From Albugo candida (Eukaryota; Oomycota; Peronosporomycetes; Albuginales): DNA of 64,000 nucleotides. The first letter of the stretch is position 1; the number at the start of each line of letters is the position of its first letter. The translations under genes and the position numbers were made by a program. The notes beneath the pieces are model-generated. The model was not told where the DNA came from and did no database searches. It was given only the letters and a program-made list of their open reading frames with translations. The stretch is from the NCBI GenBank assembly GCA_040437565.1, contig JBDOQK010000035.1, positions 248,001-312,000 on the forward strand, in the 5' to 3' direction. Shown in pieces: positions 9,955 to 22,580 of the stretch.

Positions 9955-12900
9955 TTACAATTACTGCTCTTGACTCAATCCTAGCGAATACATTTTCAGC
10001 AATTGCCTTTTTTTACCACTTACTCAGTGAGACCGTATTGTTCTTGTAACTCTGACATGGTGACCCTTTCAGTCTCTCTCCAAGTGACCCGGAGCCTTCC
10101 CAAACTCTTCATTGCCAATGAGTCATATGTCCTCTGCTTCGTTTCTTTCAGCCCTGCCGCTGGTTCCCACGTGATCTGCATAGCATTTGAACGTAATCGC
10201 TTTCGTTCGCAAGGTCGCGTTCCACGATTTCAAGTTCTTCAGCCTATATCTCTTTGACTTTCATTTCTTTAATTAGGCGACATGAACTGTCCGCGCTCTT
10301 GCTTTCTTCAAGTAATCATCAACTAAGTAGGTCGTAGGTCAACTTGTGTTCCTACCCCGTCCCATGACGCTCTACGGGTAGCGTACTAGTGAATTGGAGA
10401 GATCATACACGAGAAACAGTGCTAGTGTCGTTACCATATAGCGCATAGAGGCCATGTTCGCATCCTCTCATGCTTCTGATTTTATGAATTTTGACTTGGA
10501 TTTGCTGCCCGAGATGCTTGATCGAATTCGCCGATGCTTCTTCTATTATAATCATCCAGCATGTATACCATGCTAAGGGATATAAGCTTCTGCAGAGCGT
10601 CGAAAGTGTTTGTTCCTCATACTGACCGAGAAACTAACGCGTTTTTTGTTTCGACATTGGGCATGCATGACGAGGAATAAGTACAACTGGAGCAATTGTA
10701 AGCTGGACGCTGCAAATTACTAGTATGGTTGATCACCAAAAGATACTTTCTATACCGACTATATTTGTGAGAATATCTTCGGCAATAAGAAAAAAATTCA
10801 CACGATACATGCCTGCCATATAATTGAGTATGGACGTAATCACATAGTAAACAGTGAAGAAATATTCATGATTTACAAATCTAGTTATGCCGAAGATCAA
10901 TGGTTGATCCCTAATCAAGTATCAGAAAAGATGCTCCACGACTGATAATATCGAAGGCCAAAACAGTGTCAGACCCGTACGTGCGACTTTCCTTTCTTAC
11001 CAAGGAGCAGGAATAGGATCCATGGTTAAAATTCGATCATATCAGTTTTGGTTGCCTCACAACTAGAACAAGACCAAATACTTGGGTACATTGTGCCAAG
11101 TTGACACATGGTGTAGCCTGCTGATGAGCATCGTAATTCAGCAATAAGCCATATTAGAGATAGGACATCGCCTGGGCTTGTACTTGTGTTTTATGGGGCT
11201 GACAAAATCATATTTTGGTGACTGAAAAAGTACCTTAGCCACTACTAGTACAATGACTTTTGCGCGTTGCATCCTGATTCACCTCACCTACATACCGGAC
11301 TAGAAAATCTCGCCATTATTTCGTAAAAATGAAGTGCTGTAGAGAAGGGAGAATTGAGTTCTATCTCGTGGGACTTTTCTCTCTTGAAGGCATAAACCTG
11401 AGCGACTTTGAGCCACTACCGAGAATCAGTAATTGCAGGAGAAGGTGGTGGCGTCATTGGACCCGAGTCAAGCGTGATCCGGCGTCGCAAGAACTGAAAC
11501 AAGCTTCTGCATTAGTGTGAGTCACAAATGCTTTGGTGAGTAGCAGTTTCATTGACGCATGAGAACAAGATTCGAAGCGCAGTGTGTGCGTCTAGATGCA
11601 TCTGCAGCAAGTTGAAGCACGTCGGTGTAAGGACTGGAGGTACTCGGTCCATGTCGACAAAGGTATATCGATCATGAGGCGAGTTCTTCCGCCCGACCTC
11701 CTTGGAATTGAGTACCCTCCTGAGCATTACTTGTCAAAGTTCGGTTCATACAAAAGACGACTATACTGGCAGCAATCAAACGACAAAGAGAATAATTATA
11801 ACATTATGGTAACGTATAAATCTTAACACGTTTAAAGCGTGAAGGCGTACATGGATCGATTGACGACTGAGGATACCACCCTCACAGAAAAATCTAGCCT
11901 GATGGGGGGCTCAGCGAGAAGGTCGTAATGCAGCGCACCAGCAAGACTGGAACCAAAGGATTGCTCACTGAATGCACCATCCAATCACTCAACCGAGAAG
12001 CGTACAAGCAGTCGTCTGACGTACGTCTTATCAAAATGAAGGCAAGTGGCCGGTGGCATCATTGCTTGATCTCTGTTTGACACGTCAGCGCAGAACCGCT
12101 ATCCGGGAGCCTGATTCAGCTATCGTTGCGAAATCAAACTAACTTTTTAGCTCCTGTTTATGTGGGAGAATGAAACATGTGATGAGGCTGCCATAATAGG
12201 TCAGCATATCAAGATAAGAGTTAGACCGCCTTGACCAGATATTCTTGAAAGCGGTGATAATTCAACCTCAGGTTTCCTGATTGCAACACATCGTTACAAT
12301 AGATGGCGTGTTCTTAAGACGTCCGCTATATGATTTATCGGAAGAGGTTGTTTTACCAAGTAGTAATATAATTGACACAGAACTTCACTTTCTCCTTGAG
12401 ATGATGGTGCAGAATCGAGTGAAGATTACTCTTAATGTCGATGGATGGTAAGCAGGGCTTACGGTGCGTCACGTGGTCGTGGCGCGCGTGAGCCTTACAT
12501 TACACACGCTGCCATTTACAAAACAAATAAAGATACAAACGATAGAGTAGGCTTATAGTTGCGTTGTTGATATTTTATCGATTCTAGTATAATTTTGCGA
12601 TAAAGAAGAAAAATAAAGAGCGCTGTTGTACTCGTTTACACTCTCCAACTTATGAGCATACAGCGCTTGACATAATACAGTACCGGTGACTCGAGTTGTA
12701 TTCCATTGTGTGCTATTGCTCCACTCGTCGTCTTCCATTTTGTACAAGAAACGAATACCATGATGCATAATATTTCGCTGGCGGCATTTATAACTAAAGA
12801 CCGCTGCAACCGTACTGATGATTCCGATTCCTACTCCAAAGATGAGAAATTGGCTCTACGTCGGAAGTTTGCATTGCCTCGTATGTGGAGAGAATGACGT

Positions 12901-15702
12901 CATGGCGAGAGACCGCCAGAATATAGAATATAGTAGCAATGAATACAAAGAAGAGAGAGCACTCAATTATTATAGAAAATGACACAAACACGACCGAAAA
13001 AAAAGAGAAGACACAGGAAAGCATGCGAAAATGTGGAGCTATAAGCATTCACATCCATGATCCCTCAAATTGAGCGAAACATGTATTTTGTGCGAGCATA
13101 TGCTACGTCAACTTCTATCGCCTTGCGATAATGCCAAAAACTCGGGCAACATGAAGAATCTAGCATTTTGTGTTCTGACGGCACGCAGCCTAACGAGAAG
13201 AGCACCAGGCGCATTACTCGGAAGGGCCCGTATCGGAGACTTCCAAAATTGACCATGAGATATTTGTAAGGACTGGTCACGTTATACCCAAACAGAATTA
13301 CTGTTTTCAAAATCCATATTCTGTGATGGAGTGAATAAAAATTTGATCTTTGTGCTTTTTTGGTGGCCATTTCGCCGTCACGGCATCTACACAACCAGTT
13401 TATGACCAATAACTTACAACTACTTAATGAGATCTAGTAGCGCTGATAATTCTACACACCAAATTATCAAAGGATTAGGCCACTTGCGAAAGCCATTGAA
13501 GTACAATGATGTGTTCACACACAAAGAATCCCTTTCTTCGAATGACGAGAAACGAGAGTTACTTGCCTGATCTTGCAAGAAACTAGAATCACGAATTTAT
13601 AGCAGATTTTGCCAGCCTGTTCCGCAATTTTGGGTCGGCATAAAGCTCATCCTTTGAGGTCGACTCGAAACATATGATGGCAGTTCGTTCCTTTTCTCGG
13701 TCACGGAAGCTACTTCTTCAAGTACTTCTTGGAAGTATCCTTCCGTCACGTATGTCGCTTAATTCGCTTTTTCATATAGATAGCATATCGTTCTTGTGCT
13801 TGTTCCGATCATTGAGAAGCTATGAACAAGGTCTTGCTGTTCATCCAGGACTTTAGTTACGTGCAATTGCACAATGCATCTACTTGTAACCTTTGCATTG
13901 TAAACCACCGGCTGCACCAGCAGATGACACGTTGCCCTCCATTTCTATACACTATTTATTTCACTTTCTCCAAGTGTCATGCTCATACATTTGAAGTGAA
14001 TTCCTTTAAATGGGAGTCCCAACATTGCTGATAGAAGCCACGAGATTTTCCACAATAGAAATGCAGACTATCAATTCACACCGGTGATAATCAGGCCATA
14101 CACACTAATTTGAAAGATTTACCAACTACGGTGTGCAGGGATCATCTTGTAAACGACGAGGTGTCAAATCACAATTAGTAATCAAAGTCGTCATAGTGCA
14201 CAGCTCACGACACTCAATCGAGCACGCGACAGGCGTCGAAGTATTTGAATCCCAGTGTGTATGGCACAACGACGACATGGTTGACGTCGAGTACACGGCA
14301 GGTTTCAGAGGTTTTCCAAAGAAACCCGTGAACTGACCTTCCGGAACCTACATGGAGCCTGAATAGATAGCCGACACGAAGCTAAATTTGTGCAGTTCGA
14401 AACCTCCGTAAAAATAACAACTCTCGATCACGATCTAATCGAGATTGATCATCAAATTCGCAGGCGCTAACTCGACGCTGGACTGCAGACTGTTTGCATT
14501 ACTTTGTAACCAACATCTATCAAAAACGTCGACACGATGGATCAACCTATTACCCGCTGTTGTGCAGTCGTGGAGCTATGTTTGTCTGTCTCGAGTAAAT
14601 TTTCAAGTACAAGATATCAAATCCCTTAAAGCGACAATTTAAGATAGAAAGGGTGGTGTCATTTGTGAGAACACTAACTGGAAGTATAGTTATTTCACCA
14701 CACTCTATTGAGAGCCACGAGCACCCGAAAGGTCGACATAGATGACGGAAGTGAACCTGAATACGAGGAAAGAATCTTTCTTTACCAGGTTGTAGACAAA
14801 AAGATAACTCAAATGAAACTTTTCTTGGCTTGATAGTAGGATGTTTGACAACCTCTGAAGCACACATCTTTTACAGATAAATTCGACTCCGATCAATCCT
14901 TGTATCTCATTCTATTCTTTTGAAATTACCTGTGCATCGGTAGCATCTATCTTGAATGGAATGTACTCATAGACCAAAAGCAAATGGAGCGAGCGGGTCA
15001 AATGTATGATCCCGTCTGTCGAATAGTCGCGAGCAAGCTAGTTGGAGATTTTGCAATGGAGGACCGATATTGATATCAGAAAAGACCTCGTGTCCTGATT
15101 CTGAAATTTTAGCAGTAGCAAGAAGGTCGACTTTCCGGTTCAATGGCAAAATATCGCAACTACTTTTGGGATGTCAAAATGATTTACAATGCAGGTCGAA
15201 TTTAGTCATCGATATCGAAATTGATTATATACCTAACAGAGCTTAGCCAACCTTTCTTGAACTTAATCATGTCGGCGTATTGACAAATTCTCGGGTCCGC
15301 AATGTTGTCAACTCTCATTACCGTACAGGATGAAAATCGAATGTACTAATGCGCTCTGTTTGAACAGATTTTGATGAACTACGATACTTATGCGACTGAA
15401 GTTGCAATAAATACAAGATTTTTGCGCTGCTTGCATCGGATGCTTGAACATTTCTTCCTATGCAATGGTTAGTCGCTTCCAGAAACTCGTCACAAATATT
15501 AACAACCTCCTTATGTATTGCTACATCCAAAAAATTTCTAAGAAGATATCATATCGACCGAGCCTCTTTACATTACAACTTCTTAGTCCAGTTAAATATG
15601 TCNNNNNNNNNNNNNNNNNNNNNNNNNNNNNNNNNNNNNNNNNNNNNNNNNNNNNNNNNNNNNNNNNNNNNNNNNNNNNNNNNNNNNNNNNNNNNNNNNN
15701 NN

Positions 15703-15942
15703 AACAGATTTTGATGAACTACGATACTTATGCGACTGAAGTTGCAATAAATACAAGATTTTTGCGCTGCTTGCATCGGATGCTTGAACATTTCTTCCTA
15801 TGCAATGGTTAGTCGCTTCCAGAAACTCGTCACAAATATTAACAACCTCCTTATGTATTGCTACATCCAAAAAATTTCTAAGAAGATATCATATCGACCG
15901 AGCCTCTTTACATTACAACTTCTTAGTCCAGTTAAATATGTC
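15703..15942. repeat. Unmerged contig overlap
   Basis: 240 bases identical to 15,363-15,602, beginning exactly at the right edge of the gap. The left contig ends with the sequence that begins the right contig, so one copy is almost certainly artificial. Confidence 0.9.
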
Positions 15943-16950
15943 TTATTACTAAAACTAACAGTTTACTTCAATACCTAGGCTCTACGCAAGCAAAATATCC
16001 ATAACCCAGATGAGTTGATAAGATGTGGTGCTGTTGACAGCAGTTTCCTTATCCCAACCAATACGAGACTGCCAATAGCTTGTGATAGATGTAAGTAGTC
16101 AATAATGTGGTGTCGCTCATATCAGCGTCCCTACACGGATATCCTCCAGGCTATTATTATCATAGCCAAACGAACAAGGATCACGGTCAAGGTCTTCTAC
16201 AAGCCGTATCCGTACTCGCCGCAATGATTGTCGAGTTGAAAAAACAAGTAGAACATCCTTGCTTTATGGGTCGATCAACCACTTTTTCTACCTTGTATGT
16301 TCTTTTTGATCACAAACGTCATCGTCATAAAAATCATCATTTTCCGAATAATCATCGTCCAAATGAATGTCTCACATGCCACCGATGAGCGACGAAATTC
16401 TCAGCAAATTCTTTATTTTATCCGAGAGTACCTGTTAACCGTTTGATATCAAAATCGTATGATGACGAACTAAAACATTCAGATTCAAGCCGCTAGACCA
16501 AGAGAAACATTGTAGTAACTTTTTTCATCTTTTCCATTGTATTAAGGAGCGTTCCCTTGTCTACGAAAGTCATTATTGTCGATTGATGCAAGCTGTATGT
16601 AAGACAACATGTAGCTCGCTGATGAAGATTAATCATAGTCTTTCCCCTCAGCCATATCGAGTGTGTACGATCGATACGCTCTTGTCAATATTCCAACCCG
16701 AAGTATTTGACCGTCTAGTCACTGTAAATATCACGTAGAGGAGGTTTGTCATGTCCTGATCTAAGCTATTGAATTCAGATCTGTTGCGAGGTGTTACTGA
16801 TTTTGCTTCCGTGTTCCAGAAGCTTCACATCTATTTACTAGTAGTAGTCACTTGCGTCGCTCGTCTATGTCGTCCAGATATGTGCTGTCACCACTGTGCC
16901 ATCGCGTCTGTGTCGCCAAAACTCATCTACTTGGTGATTATCACCCCTTT

Positions 16951-19900
16951 CCGACAGGAGGGTACACCCTGGTACATGACCAACTTCTGACGTCTTTTAT
17001 GCTGGATACTTTGTTCATCAGGGTTTTTCGTCAACTTGCAAACTCCAAGAAGACAGCAACCACTACTAATGTGTGAGAATTGAGTAGCGTACTTTTGCAG
17101 CATGCAAGTGTCCCTGGTCTAGTGTTCTGAATCATTGCCAGCTTCTTTATTGATCCATGCTACCACCAATATTCCGCTTACGAGCTCCTTCCGCCACGGA
17201 CGAATCATATCGATGAGCCTTTTTCCATCACGCAAGCAAATGGTCCCGGGTCTTCCCGACGAGGAAATGCGTGAATCAAATAGTAGCTTGTATTTTCGTA
17301 AGAAGGATCGAGCACCAAACCCGACTCCCGCAGCGTTCGTGGTTCCAAATGACAGGAATTCCGTACTAAAGCTCACACTCAGATATCGGTCGACCACTTT
17401 CTTTCTTGCCAATTTCTGTGAATCCCATATGATAGACCAGTTTTCAAGACTTTGCTGATTGAGAAGCGAAGCTCTTTTGGACTGAGCATTGATAGAATAC
17501 GCCAGATAGGATGGAGTGCATCGCTATTAAGGAAGTTGTAGTGTCATAGCTTCACGGCACGTTCCTCATCTTTGATTAGCAATATCACGAGGAGGTAGTA
17601 AAGACACATGAGCACTCAGGAACCATCCGTTTGTCGTACCAAATAATCGTTCAATGAAGGGCTAGAAATATTCCAGTCCTAAAAAATGATGGCAACGACA
17701 CACAATGCCATGGCTGTATGTCAAATCATTTGACCACCACGTGGTCGAACACCTTCCAAGTCTCTACCCGCCTCAATCCTCAAGCAGACGCCAGTCGACT
17801 TGACGTTTTGTGGTTCACATCACTGACATTGAGTGTGGTGTGGCCACACTACATATTGAGCGCTTTTAGCAGTGAGACGATACCGTGCTATAAACTCTGG
17901 TTGGCGGCCCAATCAATGTCTCGTTAAGTCACCCGGAGCCTTCATAACCTCTTCCTTCCAAAGAACCATATGACCTACGTTTCTTTCAAGACCTGCCACT
18001 GGTATTTACGTGCTCTGCATAGCGTTTGAGCGTAATTAGAGCGTTTCGGTCGCAAGGTCGCGTTCAACGAATTCCAATCCCGCTTCAACCTATGTCTCTT
18101 CGACTGTCATTGCTTCAATAAGACGATATGATCTGTTCACGCTCTTGCTTTTTACAAGTATATATTGCCTTCGTACTCACAGGTCAATTAGTGTTCCTAC
18201 CCTGTTCCATGGCGCTCTATGATTGGTGTGCCAGTGAATTGGAGAGGCTCATACACAAGAGCCAGTACTAGTGAGGTCACCAAAACGGGCATGAAAGCCG
18301 ATTTTGCATCGCCTCTTGCCTGTGATCTCAATCTCGGAACACGTCTTGAAANNNNNNNNNNNNNNNNNNNNNNNNNNNNNNNNNNNNNNNNNNNNNNNNN
18401 NNNNNNNNNNNNNNNNNNNNNNNNNNNNNNNNNNNNNNNNNNNNNNNNNNNCCTAAAAAATGATGGCAACGACACACAATGCCATGGCTGTATGTCAAAT
18501 CATTTGACCACCACGTGGTCGAACACCTTCCAAGTCTCTACCCGCCTCAATCCTCAAGCAGACGCCAGTCGACTTGACGTTTTGTGGTTCACATCACTGA
18601 CATTGAGTGTGGTGTGGCCACACTACATATTGAGCGCTTTTAGCAGTGAGACGATACCGTGCTATAAACTCTGGTTGGCGGCCCAATCAATGTCTCGTTA
18701 AGTCACCCGGAGCCTTCATAACCTCTTCCTTCCAAAGAACCATATGACCTACGTTTCTTTCAAGACCTGCCACTGGTATTTACGTGCTCTGCATAGCGTT
18801 TGAGCGTAATTAGAGCGTTTCGGTCGCAAGGTCGCGTTCAACGAATTCCAATCCCGCTTCAACCTATGTCTCTTCGACTGTCATTGCTTCAATAAGACGA
18901 TATGATCTGTTCACGCTCTTGCTTTTTACAAGTATATATTGCCTTCGTACTCACAGGTCAATTAGTGTTCCTACCCTGTTCCATGGCGCTCTATGATTGG
19001 TGTGCCAGTGAATTGGAGAGGCTCATACACAAGAGCCAGTACTAGTGAGGTCACCAAAACGGGCATGAAAGCCGATTTTGCATCGCCTCTTGCCTGTGAT
19101 CTCAATCTCGGAACACGTCTTGAAACTGCTGCCCGAGACGGTTTGATCGGTTTCGCGGATACTTTTTCCAGTATGATCATTCGAAATGTATAACATGCTA
19201 ACGGATGTAAGCTTCTGCAGAGCGGTGAAAGGTATTTTGTGTTGTATACTGACGGGAAAAGTAACACTTTTTCCGTGTCGGTACTGGGCATGCGTGACGA
19301 GAGATCAGTACAACTGAAGCAATTGTAAGCTTGACGCTGCAAATTATTTACTCATAAAGAGATACACTCTATGCCGACCATATCGTGACAACAAGGTAAC
19401 AATTCACATTATCCGCTGACAAAATGCTTGCCGAAGCATCGAGTAAGAATGAAATTGCAAAAATATGTTTAAAGGTTTTCAGACAATCACATATCTTATT
19501 TCCAACAAAAGTCACTTATGCCGATAACTAAAGATTGATCAGTAATAAAGGAACAGAAAAAATGCCTAGTGACTGATAGAGTCGAAAGCCAAATCAGTGT
19601 CGAAAGCGTACGTGCGAGTTTCGTTTGTTATCAAGATGCCGGTAGAAGATAGGAGGATGAAGATTATATCGTATCAGTTTTGGCTGGTTCCCAGCTGAAA
19701 CAAGACGCAATACTGTTATTGTATTGTGCTAAGTTGACACTCGGAGTCACCTGGTGATGAGAATCGGATTCTAGCTATACCATATTAGAGATACGAGATC
19801 GCCTGGGCTTGTACTCGTGTTTCTGCTCACTCACGTAGGAGCGATATGTTTGGTCTACTTGAATAAAGAATCTTGCCGTTTCATCGTTGAAACGAAACGC

Positions 19901-21315
19901 TGAAGAGCAGGAAGGATTTCCTTTTATCTCGTGGGACCTTCTCTCCCTTGACGGCTTGGTTAGCGTTGAAGGCATACAATTGAGTGGGTTATGAGCTATC
20001 AAACATCAGATCTAGGAGGAGTGAGTGGAACGTCATTTCCACCCGAATCAAGCGGAATCTGCGTCGCAAGGAGGTCGGCAGAGCCTCTTTCAATAGAAGC
20101 AAGCTTCCGTTAAGGTGATTCATCAATGATTTTGTTTGATTCACGCATTGGAACACGACGCGCAGCGCAACGTATGCGTCTATATTCATCGGCAGCAAGT
20201 TGCAGCGTGTTCGTAGAAGGATTGGAAGGACTCGGTCCATGTCGGCAAAGGTGTTACTACTTCCATTTGCGAGCGAGGGGCCTCCTGAGCAGCACCTGTG
20301 TAGAGCCCGGCTCATACCGTATACGACTGTGTTGGTTGCAATCAAGCGACGAGAAAAGAAGTATCATATCATGGCAACGCTCTAAATATCTACTTGTTCA
20401 AGGCGTAGAAGCGTACATGGATTGATTGACGACTGAGAATTCCACCCTCACAGGAAGAAAAAGCCTGGCAGTAAACTAGGTGGGGACCTCAAGCGATCGG
20501 ATCGCGCCAGCAACACTGGAAGCAATGGCGTCTCACTGAATACACAATCGAATCGGTCAGCCGAGAAGTATGCAAGAATCTTTTTGACATACGTCTTTTC
20601 CAGAAGAGGTGCTTAATCCTTGTTTGACAAGCCAACGCAAACCACAGTCCGGGAGCCTGACCTAAGACATGTGGAAGCAGACTGTTTAGCTTCTGTATAT
20701 ATGTGAACAAAAGATACGATGGGGCTGCCATGATATTCAACATTCAGAGAATCGAGTTTAGATTGCCTTGATCAGGTGTACTGGAAGCGGGGATGATTCA
20801 ACTCAGTTTTCCTGATTGCAATTCATCGTTACGATAGATGTCGTGTCATTGCGACGTCCACTGATATGAATTGAAGCAGTAGGTTGTGTGACAATAAGTG
20901 ATGTAGTTTACATCCAAATTCACCCGCTCTTGAAGACACCCGTGCAAAATCAAGTAAAGGAAAGATTTCTCACAATGTCGAGATTGATGGTGATATGGCG
21001 ACAACAGTGATGAACGTGGCCGTATCTTGCGCGTTACATTTACATTATATACGCTACGTTTTACACGATGAGTAAAGGAAGAAACGACAGAGTAGTCTTA
21101 CAATTTTGTTGTTGGAATACGTTCGCTTTTCAGTGAGTCCTGACGATAAAGAGAAGGAAGTGAAGAGCAGTGTAAAGTGCGCCATGGTCACACGGCGTTG
21201 GTCCTTCAACAAAATCCGTACGCGTCTACACTGTACACTTATCATCAACTTATAGTCTACAGCGCTTTTCATAGTGCCTGAGCCGTTAATATGCTCCTGT
21301 TATTTATTCCATTGC
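16951..21315. repeat. Partial repeat copy A' lacking the embedded gene
   Basis: A second, shorter copy of the desert repeat. 17,010-17,870 aligns with 7410-8430, and 17,930-21,100 with about 10,080-12,600. The segment of about 1.5 kb that holds the pepsin-like gene in unit A is missing: the sequence passes from the block before the gene to the block after it at about 17,870-17,930. Only decayed open frames remain. The copy contains a false internal duplication around the gap at 18,352. Confidence 0.7.
18452..19125. repeat. Unmerged contig overlap
   Basis: 674 bases identical to 17,678-18,351, flush with the right edge of the gap. An assembly artefact rather than a tandem duplication. Confidence 0.9.
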
Positions 21316-21914
21316 TTGTTGGTCGATCGAATTTCTACATGATCATTTTTCTTGAGCTAATGGTTCAGACGAAGAGCACACAATACCTTTAGGAAATCCT
21401 TGTCTGTTCTTTCGAAAGCTGCCACTATCTGCTACTTCAACAACTTTGAAATAACAGAAGAAGCAGCGTCCGGTGTTTTCGTCTCATACACATTTCTGTG
21501 TCGATAGAATTTGTCAACAACAGTCACATGAAGTTGCTCCTTCATGAAAATTGATGCTTGGTCTCCACCATGGCCATCAAACACACTAAAAAATGATTAT
21601 GGATGCCAACCCAGCTCTGTCAGACATTCAGTATGGAGATCTTGGATAACAGTGTGCGTGTCCTCCATGTACTTTCGAGCTCCCATATTTTTATGTACAT
21701 CATAATCAAAATGAGTCACACTTAAACACGTCTGTGAGATCAGCAAATCATCTCCGCTTTCGAGTCGAAATGGTAAGTCATATGGACCACAAAGTCGCAT
21801 ATAAGTCCTATTCGTCGATTCCAAGTCATACAAGTAGAATCTGGCAGTTGGATCGTCAAATATAATCTTCGCATGCTTTCTCGATAATTCACCGTCACCA
21901 GTATGAATAACATT
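21316..21914 (-). pseudogene. Inverted, broken copy of the FHA-PP2C gene
   Basis: Reverse complement of about 1211-1800 of the intact FHA-PP2C gene, with scattered substitutions and small indels. It covers the second FHA core, the PP2C start and the intron at 1733-1784, so it arose by DNA duplication, not retrocopying. Several substitutions change residues (for example NGTYM to NRTYM), and the frame is lost before the DGHGG block. It ends at a gap, so its 5' extent is unknown. Confidence 0.85.
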
Positions 21915-22014
21915 NNNNNNNNNNNNNNNNNNNNNNNNNNNNNNNNNNNNNNNNNNNNNNNNNNNNNNNNNNNNNNNNNNNNNNNNNNNNNNNNNNNNNN
22001 NNNNNNNNNNNNNN

Positions 22015-22374
22015 ACGAGACAAAGGCACTGCTTGCGACCGCGTACGCTCAACTTGAGAAATGGACCGATACAAACGCACCAGCAAATGGCATGGTGCTT
22101 GAAGCTGCTTCCATGCACGATCGAGCGATGCAAATGTATGGCCGCGCACTGGAACGAATACTCAAAGTGCGAAAAACGCAATCTGACAAAGTATTTGTAT
22201 CGGATAAAAAGGTTCGATTCGATGGGTTTTGGAAATGTATCTCTCATTGTGTTTTGCGTATAGCTCGACGCACAAATGGAAAAGCTTTTGGAGCAACTGC
22301 AATGGAAACACTGGGAAGAGTATCATCGACTGTGGAACTTGAGGAAATTTCCCCAAACATACCGAAAATTTTAA
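22015..22374 (+). CDS. C-terminal part of an unidentified helical protein
   Basis: Starts inside the gap, so only the last about 100 residues are visible. Two exons, 22,015-22,211 and 22,264-22,374, with a 52-bp intron, are joined in frame. The visible part is predicted helical: ETKALLATAYAQLEKW, a second helix MHDRAMQMYGRALERIL, then an acidic/aromatic tail WKHWEEYHRLWNLRK and the end TYRKF. The helix spacing recalls TPR or MIT hairpins, but I do not recognise the family. It precedes the CCZ1-like gene on the same strand by about 200 bp. Confidence 0.55.
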
Positions 22375-22580
22375 ATTTTCAAGGGAAACGAAGACTTGAC
22401 TGCTTTTTCTGAACCTCTGACTCGATTTAATACTCGCTACGGATTCTTGCGGCGCTTCTGACAGAGTCCGAGCTCGCTTTTTTGGCCACTCTCAGCCATT
22501 GAGATAATTAAATTAATCGCTAAAGGTGTCAATAGATAAGATCTATCGTACAATTTGATTAAGTGAGTGATTGTCTACCG

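Larger units (their letters stand above)
5791..16950. repeat. Long degenerate repeat, unit A
   Basis: About 11 kb that aligns colinearly with 29,361-38,800 (unit B). Anchor pairs include 5791/29,365, 8866/31,307, 11,230/33,575, 13,480/35,840, 14,650/36,720, 15,345/37,505, 16,080/38,030 and 16,560/38,740. Short exact blocks alternate with diverged ones, and by eye identity is roughly 75-85%. The start (5791-about 6600) itself repeats the segment seen again at about 11,230-12,070, so the array is internally iterated. Apart from the gene at 8866-9954 I see no intact coding region, only short decayed frames. I recognise no terminal repeats, integrase, polymerase or capsid domain, so I cannot assign it to a transposon class. 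Confidence 0.75.
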
